Shown here: in pieces, positions 44,995 to 56,130 of the stretch
Numbering within the stretch: position 1 is the first letter of the stretch
Layout: the number at the start of each line of letters is the position of its first letter
Assembly (NCBI RefSeq): GCF_047511655.1
Contig: NC_133386.1
Location: 170,831,146-170,895,145 of the forward strand
Direction: 5' to 3'
From: Castor canadensis
Lineage: Eukaryota; Chordata; Mammalia; Rodentia; Castoridae
DNA length: 64,000 nt
Notes under the pieces: model-generated
What the model was told of the DNA's origin: nothing
Databases searched by the model: none
What the model saw: only the letters and a program-made list of their open reading frames with translations
Made by a program: the position numbers and the translations under genes

Positions 44995-45782
44995 TGCATT
45001 TCAGCTGGTCATTTTTATTAAGTCTTCAGAGTTTTTCGTTTTACTACACACAACAAATACTTTGATATAATCTAAGATAATAAAATAGTTGAACAACTTT
45101 GATTTTTTTTTTGATTTACATTTTTGTATAGAAACAATCTGGAACTCCTCACCTCAAAATGAAGGTGTCTAAAAACAGTGTCGCATCAGCATTGCCTTAA
45201 ATATTTGTTTGGTGAAAAGATGTGCTTTCCATTCCCAACTGAAATGTGCCTCCATGCAGTCTGTCTGTCTTGGGTCCAAAGCTTAAGGCCTTGGGAAGGT
45301 GGCCATGAAAAGAAAGATGGCCACTCTCCTCTCTGTCCTTCCCTTTGTGGGGGACAGTGATTGGAACAGGGTTGTTACAAAAGCCAGGAAGCAAAGAAAT
45401 CAATCGCACACCTCTAGTCTGTAAGTGTCAAAGTCAAATCAAGTCTTTACACAACAGCTCCCATCTGTCAATGGGAAATTCCATCATGATGGCACAGTGC
45501 CTACTGGTCCCCAAATGTTCCTTTCTTCTACTAATCAAGTCAGTTATTATGGATAAACTATGGACTTAAGTTCTCTCTAAAGGCAGGTCCTTCTGTCACA
45601 CTGAAGTCGTGGCCCTCTCATTATGTTACTTGGAAGCTATGTTTTGGTGCATGGTAAGGGTCTGCCATCCCATAAGCAATGCCTCACCCCACCCCCAAGT
45701 CCCCAAAGTGCCTAAGAGTGAAGACCCCATGGAGACAGTGCCTTCAGTGAATACCTTCCCAAAGATGCCCGGGGACTCTGGC
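44995..45782 (-). other. LMO2: Probable LMO2 3'UTR
   Basis: About 0.79 kb of repeat-free sequence between the LMO2 stop codon and the AATAAA at 45014-45019. The absence of SINEs and L1 here, against dense repeats beyond it, fits a constrained 3'UTR. Extent is inferred. Confidence 0.6.
45014..45019 (-). terminator. LMO2: Probable LMO2 polyadenylation signal AATAAA
   Basis: TTTATT on the plus strand reads AATAAA on the minus strand, 764 nt beyond the LMO2 stop. The expected cleavage point is near 44990-45000. Another AATAAA at about 44887-44892 could be used instead. Confidence 0.6.
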
Positions 45783-46002
45783 CTAGATCATCCCATTGAT
45801 CTTAGTCCACTCGTAGATGTCCTGTTCACACACTATGTCAGAGTTGATGAGGAGGTATCTGTCACCTACACAGAAATGCTTCTGACAGGCAGCACATTTG
45901 AAACACTCCAGGTGATAAACTTTGTCTTTCACCCGCATCGTCATCTCATAGGCACGGATCCGCTTGTCACAGGAAGCACAGAGACCATCTTGGCCAAAAA
46001 GC
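45783..46002 (-). CDS. LMO2: LMO2 coding exon 3 (LIM2, stop)
   Basis: 220 bp encoding the last base of Arg86, residues 87-158 (LIM2 and the tail ending KINGMI) and TAG at 45785-45783. The acceptor TTTGCCCCAG ends at 46003. The remainder of the exon is the 3'UTR. Confidence 0.96.
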
Positions 46003-49000
46003 CTGGGGCAAAAAGAAAGAAAAGCTAAGGTACCTGAACAGAAACAATACTGGAAGAAAGGGCCTGGCAGGGGCTCTATGGAGAGTAAACTTCCGGTGTG
46101 CCTGGAAGCTAGGAAAAGCTGAACCTAGATGATGATAGATGAGTCTTTCCTAGAAGGCAGAGGGCGGCCAGGTAACACCGTGTTGTGTTTGACTGTGCCT
46201 TCCTTTCCTGAGCGCTCTCCTGCCTTCAGCAACCTACCGCCCCCCAGGCCTCCAGGCTGTAGAAGAGACTCTCAGCTGAAGTGACTTGAAATAAGGGACT
46301 CTGCATGTCCCTCCCCTTCTAGGGGAGCTGTCACTGTACAAGAGGAGCTGGAATCAGGCCCTGATGACCATTGTGAGGGGGATTAGTTCCAGGAATGAAA
46401 TAAAATGAATATCTTCCTGAGGCTCCCAAGTTTACCATGTTCCCAGCCACTAATCCCTTGAATTCTCCCCCAAACTGCAAGACCCACCTCCACATGACCA
46501 TTTACTGGGGCCCCAGCTGCTGGGATAAAGGGAGTGCTGCGGGAGACATGTGGTGCAGTTAATCGTGCTCAGAGAGCCAGGGGACAAACAGCATCTCTCC
46601 ACAATCAGCGGAAGGTCTTCATTTATGCTCCTCTATGTCCCCTTGGCACAATTCTCTGGGGAAACCTTCTTACATCTAAATTAAGTCTCTCCATAGCCTC
46701 AGTGGACTATCCACATTTCAGTGGATATTTCAATATTGGGTGGTGGGGGACACAACTTGGTAGAAGTCAGTGCAGTGGTCCTCAAAGTGCTGGTTCCAGG
46801 ACCGGTAGCATCTGAATTGCCCAGGAACTTGTTAGAAACACAAATTCTCCACCCTTCCCAGACGGGGGAAGGCCCAGCATCTATGGATTAATGATTCTGA
46901 TGCTGGCTAATGTTTCAGAATGAGCCTGCGAGAGTGTACTAACACACGGTCAGGAACCAGAAGCGCAGCTTCAAAGTCCACACTATCCTGGAGTACCTCT
47001 GTGAATTTGGTTTGGCCTTTGATATCTCTGAATGCAATGGCAGTCATCTTGTGTCATCTGCTTCACCCAGATGTTAGCAGCATCACACGGGGCTGTCAGA
47101 CCACCAAAGGTCAAGGGCTGAGCCAATGCCGGTTATGTTCAAACCCATCTTGGGGCGTATTCCCAACCGCACCAGTCTTGAGGAAGGATCATTTTCACAT
47201 GGGGCTGGTACCACGGCATGTTAGCAGGGGGTTTCCACATTAAAACCTTCAGGTGCATGTCAGGTAAAAGCTTGCTCTCAGGAATACCTTGTTAACTTCA
47301 GAAAACCAAAAAATCAACTGGTGTGTTCTGGTAGGTTATGGGGGAGGTGAGGACGGTTGCCAAATTTTGCAACATTTGGGCAGAACATAAGGCCAGAAGG
47401 AAAGGTGGTCTGGGCAGAAAGTGCATTGTTAGCACTAGCTCATGTCCCTCTGAAGCCTGCTTTCCACTGGAAGATCTCTGAGCAGTTTCAGAGCGCCACC
47501 TGGGAGCAAACTCATTAGTGGAGGAGAACGCTTGATTCCACAGTAGCAGATGGCAGAGCTGCAGGTAACGGGAGTATTGGAGGTCACAGAGTGGAAAGGG
47601 AGTTCTGGTGTCCTGACTGTTCAGTAAGTTAAATTTGAGGCTGAACAAAGATGCACACAGTGTTCACGGAATGAGACCAACTGCCTGGGTTGTGCAATCC
47701 TTAAGAAAGGAGGGAGCTTATTAAAGGAAAGTCAGGGGGTAAATTACAACCCATCAGGCAGCCAATGAAAGGAAGGATAAAGGACTAATATTTGGGAGAC
47801 ACATTCAGGTCCCAGCTCACGTCTAAGTAGCCAGGTAAGCAAATGATACCCCATCTGCAGGTTTCTGTGTCTCATGCTGTAAAGCAAAGGACTTGGAAGT
47901 GAAGACCTTTGCAGCCCCTTCCAACTCAGGAACTCAGGTTCTAGCAGTAAAAATAAACTAGGACTTGACACTTAACTTGAGCATTAACCTCTGGTACCCA
48001 GAATCAGTGTATTGGGCTGGATATCCCAAAAGCAGAGCCTGAGGTGAGGATTTATATGTGAGTGATTTTTTTTAAGGATGTTCTTAGGGGATAGTAGGGG
48101 GGAAACTGGCAGGAAAGGGAGGAAGCCACACCAAGCTGCAGTCCCAGACAGAATGCCTCAGAAAGAGCTTTGGCCCGATTCTCTTAGGACCTCTGGAGTA
48201 AAAGTCACATCTCCAAGTCACCCTGGCTCCAGGCAAGGTTCAACACTTTGGGACTCCTGCAGTGTGTGTCCCAGGCACCAGGGTCTAGTGAGAGCTGGAA
48301 TATTTCTAGCTCTTGCAGGTACTGGTTTGATGCAGGTGTCGGGTGGGGGTTACCACACACAAAAATTGGTACAAACTAGATCCCAGGGGATCTAGGCTGA
48401 ACCTGGACATTAGTAGCTGCTGTTCGGTTTCCGACAATACAGCTAATGTCGGTTGTGTGTAGGGGTGAGGGGTGTCTCATGATTGTTTGAGGTTAAATAT
48501 CTGAAAATGACTGTACCAGGCAAGTCAGTCATTGGAAATCCTCACGGGGAGAAGTTATTCTAGGGGGAAGAAGACCTGGAGCCCATCAGAGGATCCACTC
48601 CAACTTGCCTTGTTACATATACCACCAGATATGCCAAGAATGGAAATAAGTTCATAGCTAAAGGACTGTCCCTAAAGCAGACAACAATTTTCCTCCTCTG
48701 TCAAGAGGTGTCACGTCTTAAGCGTTCTGCTGCCCATTTTAATAACAATAATATAAATATTAAAGGATTGCTGGGAAGCCTGCACTAACGCAGAGTTAAT
48801 TAACATGTTGCCTGGGAATGTAGCAGGGAGAAGAATTATTTCATGTCACCAAGACACAAGTTAATTAACATCGGGTTCTCCCAGACTATTTTTTTTCACT
48901 CCTTTTTGAAAATGGAAAAGATTAACAAGCCCAGGCAGCACTGATTTTATTCTTGAATGTTACATAAAACCGTAGAGATAGGGAGAAACCCGGCTCTTTT

Positions 49001-52000
49001 GACCTTACTGTATCTGACTTCATTTAATAAGATTCAAATGATTCGGCAGGGATGTAGTCAGGGGCCCAGTGGGAATCATTTACCCGTCTGCTTTCTGACT
49101 GATTTGGCAGACTGGGAGTGAGTAAAACCAGGTCTATATTTATTCCAGTTCTATTTTCTTGTGACTTAAAAAAAAGAAACAAAGAAAGAAAATTCAACAA
49201 AAATTATGATCATTGAAAAACCTGACTTAATTTTTCAAAACATTACATTTGCAAAGACTTTTTCAGGAATTTTTTTTTTTTTGGAGGGGGAGGTAGGAAG
49301 CTGTGGAATTACCTGCAGTTTTTTTTTTTTTACATGTGCCATGCTCTGAGGGCAGACTTAGGGGAGAAGAGCTGCCTTGGCAGCCAAGGGCATTGAAGGC
49401 TAAACAAGCTTTCCACAGGCTGGATGATCCTAACGTATTAGGGTTGTGTGTTCCCCAGGCTCTCTGCCATGGGAGGATGGTGAGGAACTGACAGCTACAC
49501 AGCTGAGCAGATCTGACAGTAGGGGGCACAGAGTTACCTCCACAGCAGCTAATATGAAACTAGAGATGCTAGAACATCCCAGGCAAAGACACTCATTGAA
49601 CGGCAGAATGTTCACATTGCCAAGAAGATGCCCCAGGGCAGGAGAGATGTCCTCAGCTCCAGTCTCACTTAGCATTACAGACTTCCTATTTTACCCATCC
49701 ATTCTTCCGTCTCTTTGTCCATTACATTGGAAAATAACTCCTGATACTGTCATGAGGGTAAGTTATAAAAACAGTTAACATCTATTTGATACTCCCATAC
49801 CAAGCCGAGTACTCTATGTGTGTTAATCCTCACTACTTTCGTGGAAGTAGCTCCTATTTTCATTCATATTTTACAGATGAGGAAATTGAGAGTTATGGAG
49901 GTTAAGTACCTTGGTCAAAGAGATGGAGCTATGAAGCAATCGGGGCTGTGAGTCAAACCTCCCCTGACTCCAGGCCCTTCACTCTTGTGTCTGTAGAGTA
50001 CAACCTTCATATCATGACAGTCAATGCTTGCAGCTCCATGGCGAAAATCTGCTTTCGGCTTTAAAATTTCTCATCGCCTAATACTAATACTGGAGTCATA
50101 CACATGACTACTTATAATCTACATGTATGTTTTGAACATTAAAATGAGCTCTTAATAACTCATCTCAAGCTTATAAATGAAAACACTCCCAGTTTCCATG
50201 ATAGTCCCTGTGTACCCCTCCCTAGTCCTATCTCCTGGTCTCCCCCTAGGATTTCATCCCTTGGCTGAATTTTGTGTTTATCCCTCTCTTGCCCTTAAAA
50301 CTTTAGTATTTTACCACCCAGGACTATGTCTCTGAAACCATGACCTTGGCAGAAGAAGAGCCCTCCACCTTGCCACTCTGTAGGGATAGCTGAGGCTCAG
50401 CCTCCACAGCGTGCCCTCCTTGAGCGGCACCTGGGGCTATATACCCACACTGAGCTGTGCCCCAGAAGGTGCAGGGAAGGTACCTGAGATAGTCTCTACG
50501 GCACAGCTTCCGGCCCAGCTTGTAGTAGAGGCGCCGCCCCACCTCGCCCAGTCGGCACCCACACAGGTCACAGCTGAGGCAGTCCTCGTGCCAGTACTGG
50601 TCGATTGCCTTTAGGAAGTAGCGGTCCCCGATGTTCTGCTGGCAGCCTCCGCATGTCAGCAGGGATGGAGGGATCTGCAGCACCTCATCCACTGGTTCTC
50701 TGGGGAGGAGGCCAAGCATTAGGCAACAGTGAGCACTGGGGCTCAGAATTGCTTTGGGTCAGGCAGGGAACCTCCCTCCATTGTCTTCTGACAATATAAG
50801 AAGGGACAGGATAGCACATCCCTAGGTCCAGGTTCCAGACAGACCCAGACAGCCTTGGGTTGAGACAGGAAAGAGCTAGACCTTACTGCTTCAATCCTAG
50901 AATCTCGCAGGGTACCAAGAGGCAACCAAGCCACCTGTAGGTGGCGCTGGACCCCGACCCACAGCCAGGCATCACTGAGGACAGAACTGCTTCTTCCTAC
51001 CTACTTTCCTGGTCTTCTCAGTCCTTCCTAGACCCAAGGCACTGCCTAACCCTAGAGGAGGAACTTGGAACCGAAACTGGTTGCCCTCTATTTGGGCATC
51101 CAACATCCAGAGTGCTAACGACCTTCAAATTCCTTGTTGAATTCACATTTCCTCTCGCTTGCCCTTCTTAACACACAAAAGCAAAGATGAGAAAGAAAGA
51201 AGTAAGCAACCACAATTATGTTAGTTTGCTTTTCATCTTTCCAAAGTAAAAATTCCATCTCCAGATGGAATAGTAGGAATTCTCTTTATTTTATTTAACA
51301 GAAATTCTGCATCCCATCCCACTTTCTGAATGAATCCCTGGGAAAGAGAGCCCAGATATTAAGGCCACTGTCAAACTGATGAAGGACATCAATTAGACTT
51401 TCTTCACGTGAGAATTTTTACAACAGCAAAACTGATTTGAATAAAATTGATTTAGGAGAGAATATTGGGGAGGGGCAAAAACAATGATCCTAAAGAGAGT
51501 GGAAGGCAATCAAACAGAGGCAGAAATCTCCAACGGGCTATTTGTTCATTGTGAGCCTGAAGTAGGTGTTCTTTCACTACAAAGCTGTGCATAGCTGCTG
51601 GAGTGACTCAAGAGCACCTGGCTAGCAAGGCTCTGAGTTCAAACCCCACTGCCCCTCCTAAAAATACAAGCCGTGCATAGGGCCTCCTGCTCAGTTTTCC
51701 TCACTGGAACCTGAGCACTTTTGTTTTCCATTTTAAAATATGTAACTGCCCCCCAAAAAAGTAAAGGAATTCTAACACCTAGTAGGAGACAGGAAAAACT
51801 TAATACTTGTTGATTTGCAATAATTAGCAAGTGTTCTCTGCAACCTGATTCAAATATAAACCTATTTTTAAAAATCTATTATTATTATTATTATTATTAT
51901 TTTAAATGGACCTTCTTCCAAGTGCGAAATTCCCAAAGGGAATTTCCTCTTGGGTACCCTGGAGCTATAAATCTGTGTCTCCTATTTCTAGCTGGCATTC

Positions 52001-55000
52001 TTACCAAGTGACCGTGTGTTCTAATTGGCCTGTGCCCACAAACCTTAGCAAGTCATACTTAGGGACGGTGAGACTCAGAGAATCTGTGTTTACAGTGCAC
52101 TCCGGCAACTTCAGTGACTCTACCTGGGAAAGTATGAAGTGTTTCTATGAATTTTTAGGAATGCTAAAACCAAACAGTTATACTCTGCAGTTAGCAGACA
52201 AAGTATAAGAGTATCTTCTTTTAGAACAAGGAAACATGTAGTTCAAGCCAGTTTCTTTGGGGAAAAAATTTAAAAATTTTTTTCTTTGTAGTACTGGGGA
52301 TCAAACCTAGGGCCTTGTGCATGCTAGGCAAGCACTCTTATCACATATCCCCAGCAACTTTTAGCTCTTATGTTGAGATAGGGTCTCACTAAATTGCCTG
52401 GGCTGACCTGGAACTTTTTATCCTCCAGAGTAAGCCTCTGGTGTAGCTGGGATTAAAGGTGAGCACCATCTCACCCAGGCTAAGACTATAAATAGTTTTA
52501 AGAATTCACTTGCCTTTTTTCCTTTTTTTACAGAATGTACAGAAGGACTTCCATCCTCCCTTCTGAAAAATTACTAATACCCTTGGCCTTTTCAAGTACA
52601 TCAATTTAGAATTGCATCTCTTCTCTTTTCACAGCCCATGGTCTGGTCTTACTTTGGGCTTGCAAAACCACTCATGGAACCTCAACCACAACGGATGCCC
52701 TGACGCTGATGCTGCCAGCCAACTGTGAAAGAGGAGAATTTACACTTAGCTGGTGCAAAACTGCCTGGAATGAAAATGAACCACTCTTGTTACTCATATG
52801 GAAGCAGTAAGCACCACCAATGCATGGTTGGTTCTCTGTTGGTGAATTCTGGCTTTCTGTGTATATGCTTCATTTGCACATGCCTAGGCAGGTCTCTATC
52901 CGTATTTGAAGATGGTAGTGACCCCAGTTGGTTTTGAGTGTGCACATCCTGAAGTGTGTGGCAGGCGAGTAAGTCACAGTAGAAATATAAAGCTAAAAGA
53001 GATATAGTGATGGCCCGAGAGGCGACAGAGAAGAACAGGATAAGATACTGGCTCCATTTATCTTTCTATAATTAATGATAATGTCACATTATCTTTGGTG
53101 GACAAGCCAAGTCAATGACTGAGTGGGGCTCACCCTCAAATCAATATTTGATACTCTCCTGGAGCCTATTCTAAATATTACAGCTGACTATCACTTCAGC
53201 CTGTGTTTCTGGGATAATTTCTTGACAATTTCCAAGAAGGTGAAAGGGAGTTGCAGCAATTTCTCAACTGATTTGTCCATCTTCAACTAGAACCTGCCCT
53301 CCTTGGGAAAAGTGGAATGTGAGCGCCTCTCACTATAGTAGGAGGCTGCTGTGTTACAAAGTTATTTCAGGGTGTTTCCATTTCCTAGACTCTAGGAAAA
53401 CAGCCCAAACTTTGGAAAGAGCAATCTTCCTTTAAGAACAAAACACTCCAGATTTCTTCTAATAAAAGGACTAAGTTCTGCTGATGGAGAAGGTGTAAGC
53501 ACCAATTCATCTAGCTTTCTCCCTTACCGATTACTATGGTCTTACCCAGTTTCTGAAAACTCAGGGCCCAGTTGTAATTTTAGGTTTATTTTTAAAAGTG
53601 AACAAACCACACTTTAAATCCATTGTTTGCATGGCCATCTACCTTTTTTTTTTTTTTAAGGAATACGTTTTTCTCCAAAGAATTCAAAGACCAGTCTTTG
53701 TTACAACAGAACTAGCTCTTTACAGAGCTGGTGTCTTAACCTTCAAGGCTGGAGAGTGATGTTTATATTCTCATTGGATCATGGTTCTTCCTGTGTTTTA
53801 TGAGAACACGCTGAGTTTTTATGCTGGTTACTGAGGGTAAAAACCAGGTAAATAAACACCACAGATGACTGAAATTGGAAGGAGGCGGGGTGGGGAAACT
53901 TCCAGCAGGAAAGCACAATTCTTTTAAGGCAGGAAAAGAAAAAACAAAACAAATGCCTCTTAAAAGCACAAATGGACAAGTCATTAACCAGCTCCTTTGG
54001 TCTTGTGTAACAAATCCCTTCAAAGGATTAGATGGGGACTTCAAAGGAATAAAAATTCAAAACCAGAGAGCTAATGACTCTTGAAAGGGCATTTGCGCAG
54101 ACGGGAAAATGATACCTAAGACACCCCTTGCTCCCCACGTTAACACCAGAGAATGGGCTGGAGTGTAGGGTGGGAATAGGGGTGTTCAGTCCAAGCCAGG
54201 CTCAGCAAACAGATGCAGCACCTGCTCATTAGAGCTCTGGTTCCCTGACCCCAAAGCCTTTGGAGAGTGTGATAAAAACTAAGACCCTCCGCTCCCCAGA
54301 AAAATACACTTAATACACAAAATGTTGTGCTAACTTCTCCAGGTTCACAGGTCCCCATCAGGGGTTGACATATATTCAAATTAATTCCGGGTTAACTGCT
54401 CTAGAAGTCTCTGGATACAAGCGCGAGCTCGGAGGTGACCAAGCGGACCCCCTCACCGGCCCAACACCCGCGCTGCTGGCAGCCACTCCACTTGGGACCG
54501 GGAAAGAGGGTCGTCGGGGGGCTCCGGAGGCCTCCTCTTGGAATGTGCCCCCCCTTCCAGGACCAAATGGACAAAGAGAAAAAGAGGTCCAGAAGGAGTG
54601 GGAGAAGGAGCAGAACCGAACCTTGAACACTCCCGGGATTGCACCTGCGCGCCTCCGAGCTCCCCGCGCCTGCTCCGGTGCAAACTTTCTGGCCCGCGGT
54701 GGGTTTGGGGAGCGTCCCAGGTAACCCAGAGGGGCCCGCACAGGCGCCGGGCCAACGCCGGTTTGTGCCATCCGCCGCCCGGTCCCTGTCAGTGCCATCA
54801 GAGTCACCCACGGGGAAGGGAGAGCCCTGCCCCAGGCAAAGGGGCCAAGGGCATGCTGCGGGCGCGCACCTGGAGCCCCTCGCCGGCCGCCCGCGCCACC
54901 CTGCCGCTCCGGGCGCTAGGCTGTGGACATCGTGAGGGATGCAGGGGCGCCGCACTTACTCAGACGGGTCCAGGCTCTTCCTCTCGATGGCCGAGGACAT
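45783..55000 (-). CDS. LMO2: LMO2, LIM-domain-only transcription co-factor (3 coding exons)
   Basis: LMO2 bridges TAL1/E-protein, GATA factors and LDB1 in nuclear complexes needed for blood-cell and vessel development; it does not bind DNA itself. The coding sequence is the join of 54960-55000, 50484-50699 and 45783-46002 (minus), 477 nt, 158 residues plus stop, the usual mammalian length. LIM1 zinc ligands are C30, C33, H51, C54, C57, C60, C80, D83. LIM2 ligands are C94, C97, H116, C119, C122, C125, C144, D147. All introns have GT-AG ends and phases that restore the known protein. No damage is seen. The start is [14 protein letters not shown]; its -3 base is C, a weak context. No other gene overlaps it. 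Confidence 0.97.
46770..46925 (+). repeat. MER5A-like hAT DNA transposon fragment
   Basis: 'cagtggtcctcaaagtgctg', 'caggaacttgttagaaacac', 'gattctgatgctggctaatg' fit MER5A well. Confidence 0.82.
48794..48871. promoter_or_regulatory. Paired AGTTAATTAACAT motifs in LMO2 intron
   Basis: The same 13-mer occurs at 48794-48806 and 48859-48871 within a repeat-free, AT-rich block. A candidate homeodomain-type element, by inference only. Confidence 0.35.
49780..50000 (-). repeat. MIR SINE
   Basis: Reversed MIR: 'attttacagatgaggaaatt', 'ggaggttaagtaccttggtc', 'ctccaggcccttcac'. Confidence 0.82.
50484..50699 (-). CDS. LMO2: LMO2 coding exon 2 (LIM1)
   Basis: 216 bp encoding the rest of Glu14 through two bases of Arg86, that is, all of LIM1. 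Acceptor ...CCCCAG ends at 50700; donor GTACCT starts at 50483. Starting one AG later would break the frame, so this acceptor is chosen. Confidence 0.96.
51590..51668 (+). mobile_element. ID-like SINE (diverged)
   Basis: 'gctggagtgactcaagagca', 'ctggctagcaaggctctgag', 'ttcaaaccccactg'. Confidence 0.72.
51877..51902 (+). repeat. (ATT)n microsatellite
   Basis: About eight ATT units. Confidence 0.95.
52275..52494 (-). mobile_element. B1-dID-like dimeric SINE
   Basis: Reversed ID part ('gtactggggatcaaacctag', 'gcatgctaggcaagcac') and reversed B1 part ('gagatagggtctcactaaat', 'tgtagctgggattaaagg'). Confidence 0.85.
53036..53217. promoter_or_regulatory. LMO2: Cluster of GATA motifs in LMO2 intron 1 (candidate enhancer)
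   Basis: GATA-type sites: ggataagata (53038-53047), tttatcttt (53057-53065), the 17-bp palindrome GATAATGTCACATTATC (53077-53093) with two opposed sites, and gggataat (about 53211). A RUNX-like TGTGGC lies near 52958. LMO2 is regulated by GATA and RUNX factors in blood cells; enhancer activity here is inferred. Confidence 0.45.
54960..55000 (-). CDS. LMO2: LMO2 coding exon 1 (start codon)
   Basis: Encodes residues 1-13 and two bases of Glu14. ATG is at 55000-54998; the donor GTAAGT begins at 54959. The exon continues upstream as 5' leader in the CpG island. The leader stays open in frame back to a TAA at 55310-55312 but has no in-frame ATG. Confidence 0.95.
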
Positions 55001-55340
55001 TGGGGAGGGAGGCGGCGTGCCGGGCGGCGGGGGCGCTCCCTTTGTGGCGCGGGGCTGACCGGCTGCGGGGACTCGGACCCCCTCGGGTGCTCGGGCGCCG
55101 CCGCCGCCGCTCCTGCGCCTCCTCTTGCTCCGGCGCTCCGGCGGTGAGCTCGCCCCTCCGCGCTCAAGGACAGTCACCGCGCTCCCTTCAAACGCCAAAG
55201 AGAGAGAGCGAATCACCGGGCTGCGGGCGCGCCGCGGCCGAGGCGGGGGCCGGGGCGCGCAGCCTGGCCCCGGGCGGCTGCTGCAGCTGCCGCTGCCGCT
55301 GCTCAGGACTTAACCTTCCATCCCGGTCCCGCCGCGCCAA

Positions 55341-55370
55341 CGCCGCCGCCGCAGCCGCCGCCGCCGCCCG
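55341..55370 (-). repeat. CGG/GGC triplet-rich tract upstream of the LMO2 start
   Basis: The transcript strand reads GGC/CGG repeats with one interruption, in the presumed 5' leader or core promoter. Likely structured RNA and possibly length-variable. Confidence 0.8.
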
Positions 55371-55602
55371 GTCCCACTCGCGCGCTGTCGCCGGCACCGC
55401 GCCGCCCGCGGGGATGGTGCGCGCCCGCCCCGCCGCCCCGCGCCCCTCGCACCTTCGCCTGGGTCGCGGCGCGCGGCTCGCCGCCGAGGGCAGAGAGGGG
55501 GCGGCGGCCTGGGGGCGGGGAAGGGACCGTGCGTCTCTCCCCGGGCTTCCTCCTCTCTCGGGAAGGTCTATTTTTCGCTCAGCTTCCCTCTGTCTCTGGT
55601 TT

Positions 55603-55618
55603 CATTTCCTTTTTCCTG
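55603..55618 (-). promoter_or_regulatory. LMO2: Tandem ETS-type GGAA motifs upstream of LMO2
   Basis: The minus strand reads CAGGAAAAAGGAAATG, two GGAA cores 7 bp apart, about 0.6 kb upstream of the start codon. The proximal LMO2 promoter in other mammals is driven by ETS factors (FLI1, ELF1, ETS1) through conserved ETS sites; identity with those sites is not verified. Confidence 0.5.
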
Positions 55619-55693
55619 ATCACGATTCAAATACAATAGAAGGAAATCACATTTAAAGAGACAGCTGCCCGGTCCCCCTCCCCTTTTTTCTTC

Positions 55694-55713
55694 CTTTTTT
55701 TTTTTTTTTTTTT
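55694..55713 (+). repeat. Poly-T tract
   Basis: Uninterrupted T run (A run on the LMO2 strand) upstream of the presumed promoter, followed by a short (CAG)n at 55744-55758. Confidence 0.9.
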
Positions 55714-56130
55714 AACGGGGCTCCTGAGGATTAGCAATACAAACAGCAGCAGCAGCAGGACTGACTTGGCTTCTTAAAGGGGCCACCGTCAGAGACTGAC
55801 AGTCGCTCAGTGAACACCTCTCCCTGGAGAGGAGGCCGTGCTGCCACTAAATCATTCTTCAGAGGTCCCCCTCTTCCGCGTTTCCCTTTTGGGTTTAACT
55901 AAAGCTGAAAGTAACCACCCGGCTCAAGCAAGAAAGACAGGACAAGAACGTAAAAATAAGCACCTACAGAAATACAAGCTTTTCAAGTGGCTCTCGCGCG
56001 TATCCCGGGTTCGAGGTCTCAGATCCACGATCGCTGTGCGCGGGGGATGTCCCGGACAGCGCGGCTCTGCTGGCTGCGGGCTTGTAGCTGCGTCCACTCT
56101 CCAAAAAGGCCACTAGGCGCTGTGCGAGCA

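Larger units (their letters stand above)
46003..50483 (-). other. LMO2: LMO2 intron between coding exons 2 and 3
   Basis: 4.48 kb, GT-AG. It contains a MER5A-like fragment (46770-46925), a MIR (49780-50000) and a possible unnamed old repeat near 48010-48400. Much of the remainder is repeat-free, notably 48650-49260, which carries a pair of TTAATTAA-centred motifs. No L1 or ID SINE is inserted here, in contrast to the intergenic part. Confidence 0.85.
50700..54959 (-). other. LMO2: LMO2 intron between coding exons 1 and 2
   Basis: 4.26 kb, GT-AG. It holds an ID-like SINE (51590), an (ATT)n run, a B1-dID-like SINE (52275), a GATA-motif cluster (53036-53217) and, at its 5' end, the downstream half of the CpG island. 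No other exon is recognised. Confidence 0.85.
54420..56130. promoter_or_regulatory. LMO2: CpG island over LMO2 proximal promoter and first coding exon
   Basis: Densely CpG-rich from about 54420 to 55560, with a shoulder to about 56130. It spans the first coding exon, GC-rich leader and proximal promoter on the minus strand. The long plus-strand frame through it (54538-55656) is a composition artefact rich in Arg, Ala and Pro. Transcription starts cannot be placed from sequence alone. Confidence 0.88.

Noticed and set aside
50324-50719. 131-codon minus-strand frame as a stand-alone LIM protein gene
   Set aside because: It is LMO2 exon 2 read through into intron on both sides; splice sites at 50483 and 50700 define the exon.
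54538-55656. 372-codon plus-strand open frame across the LMO2 CpG island
   Set aside because: GC-rich DNA is poor in stop codons. The translation is low-complexity Arg/Ala/Pro/Gly with no motif, and it lies opposite the LMO2 first exon.
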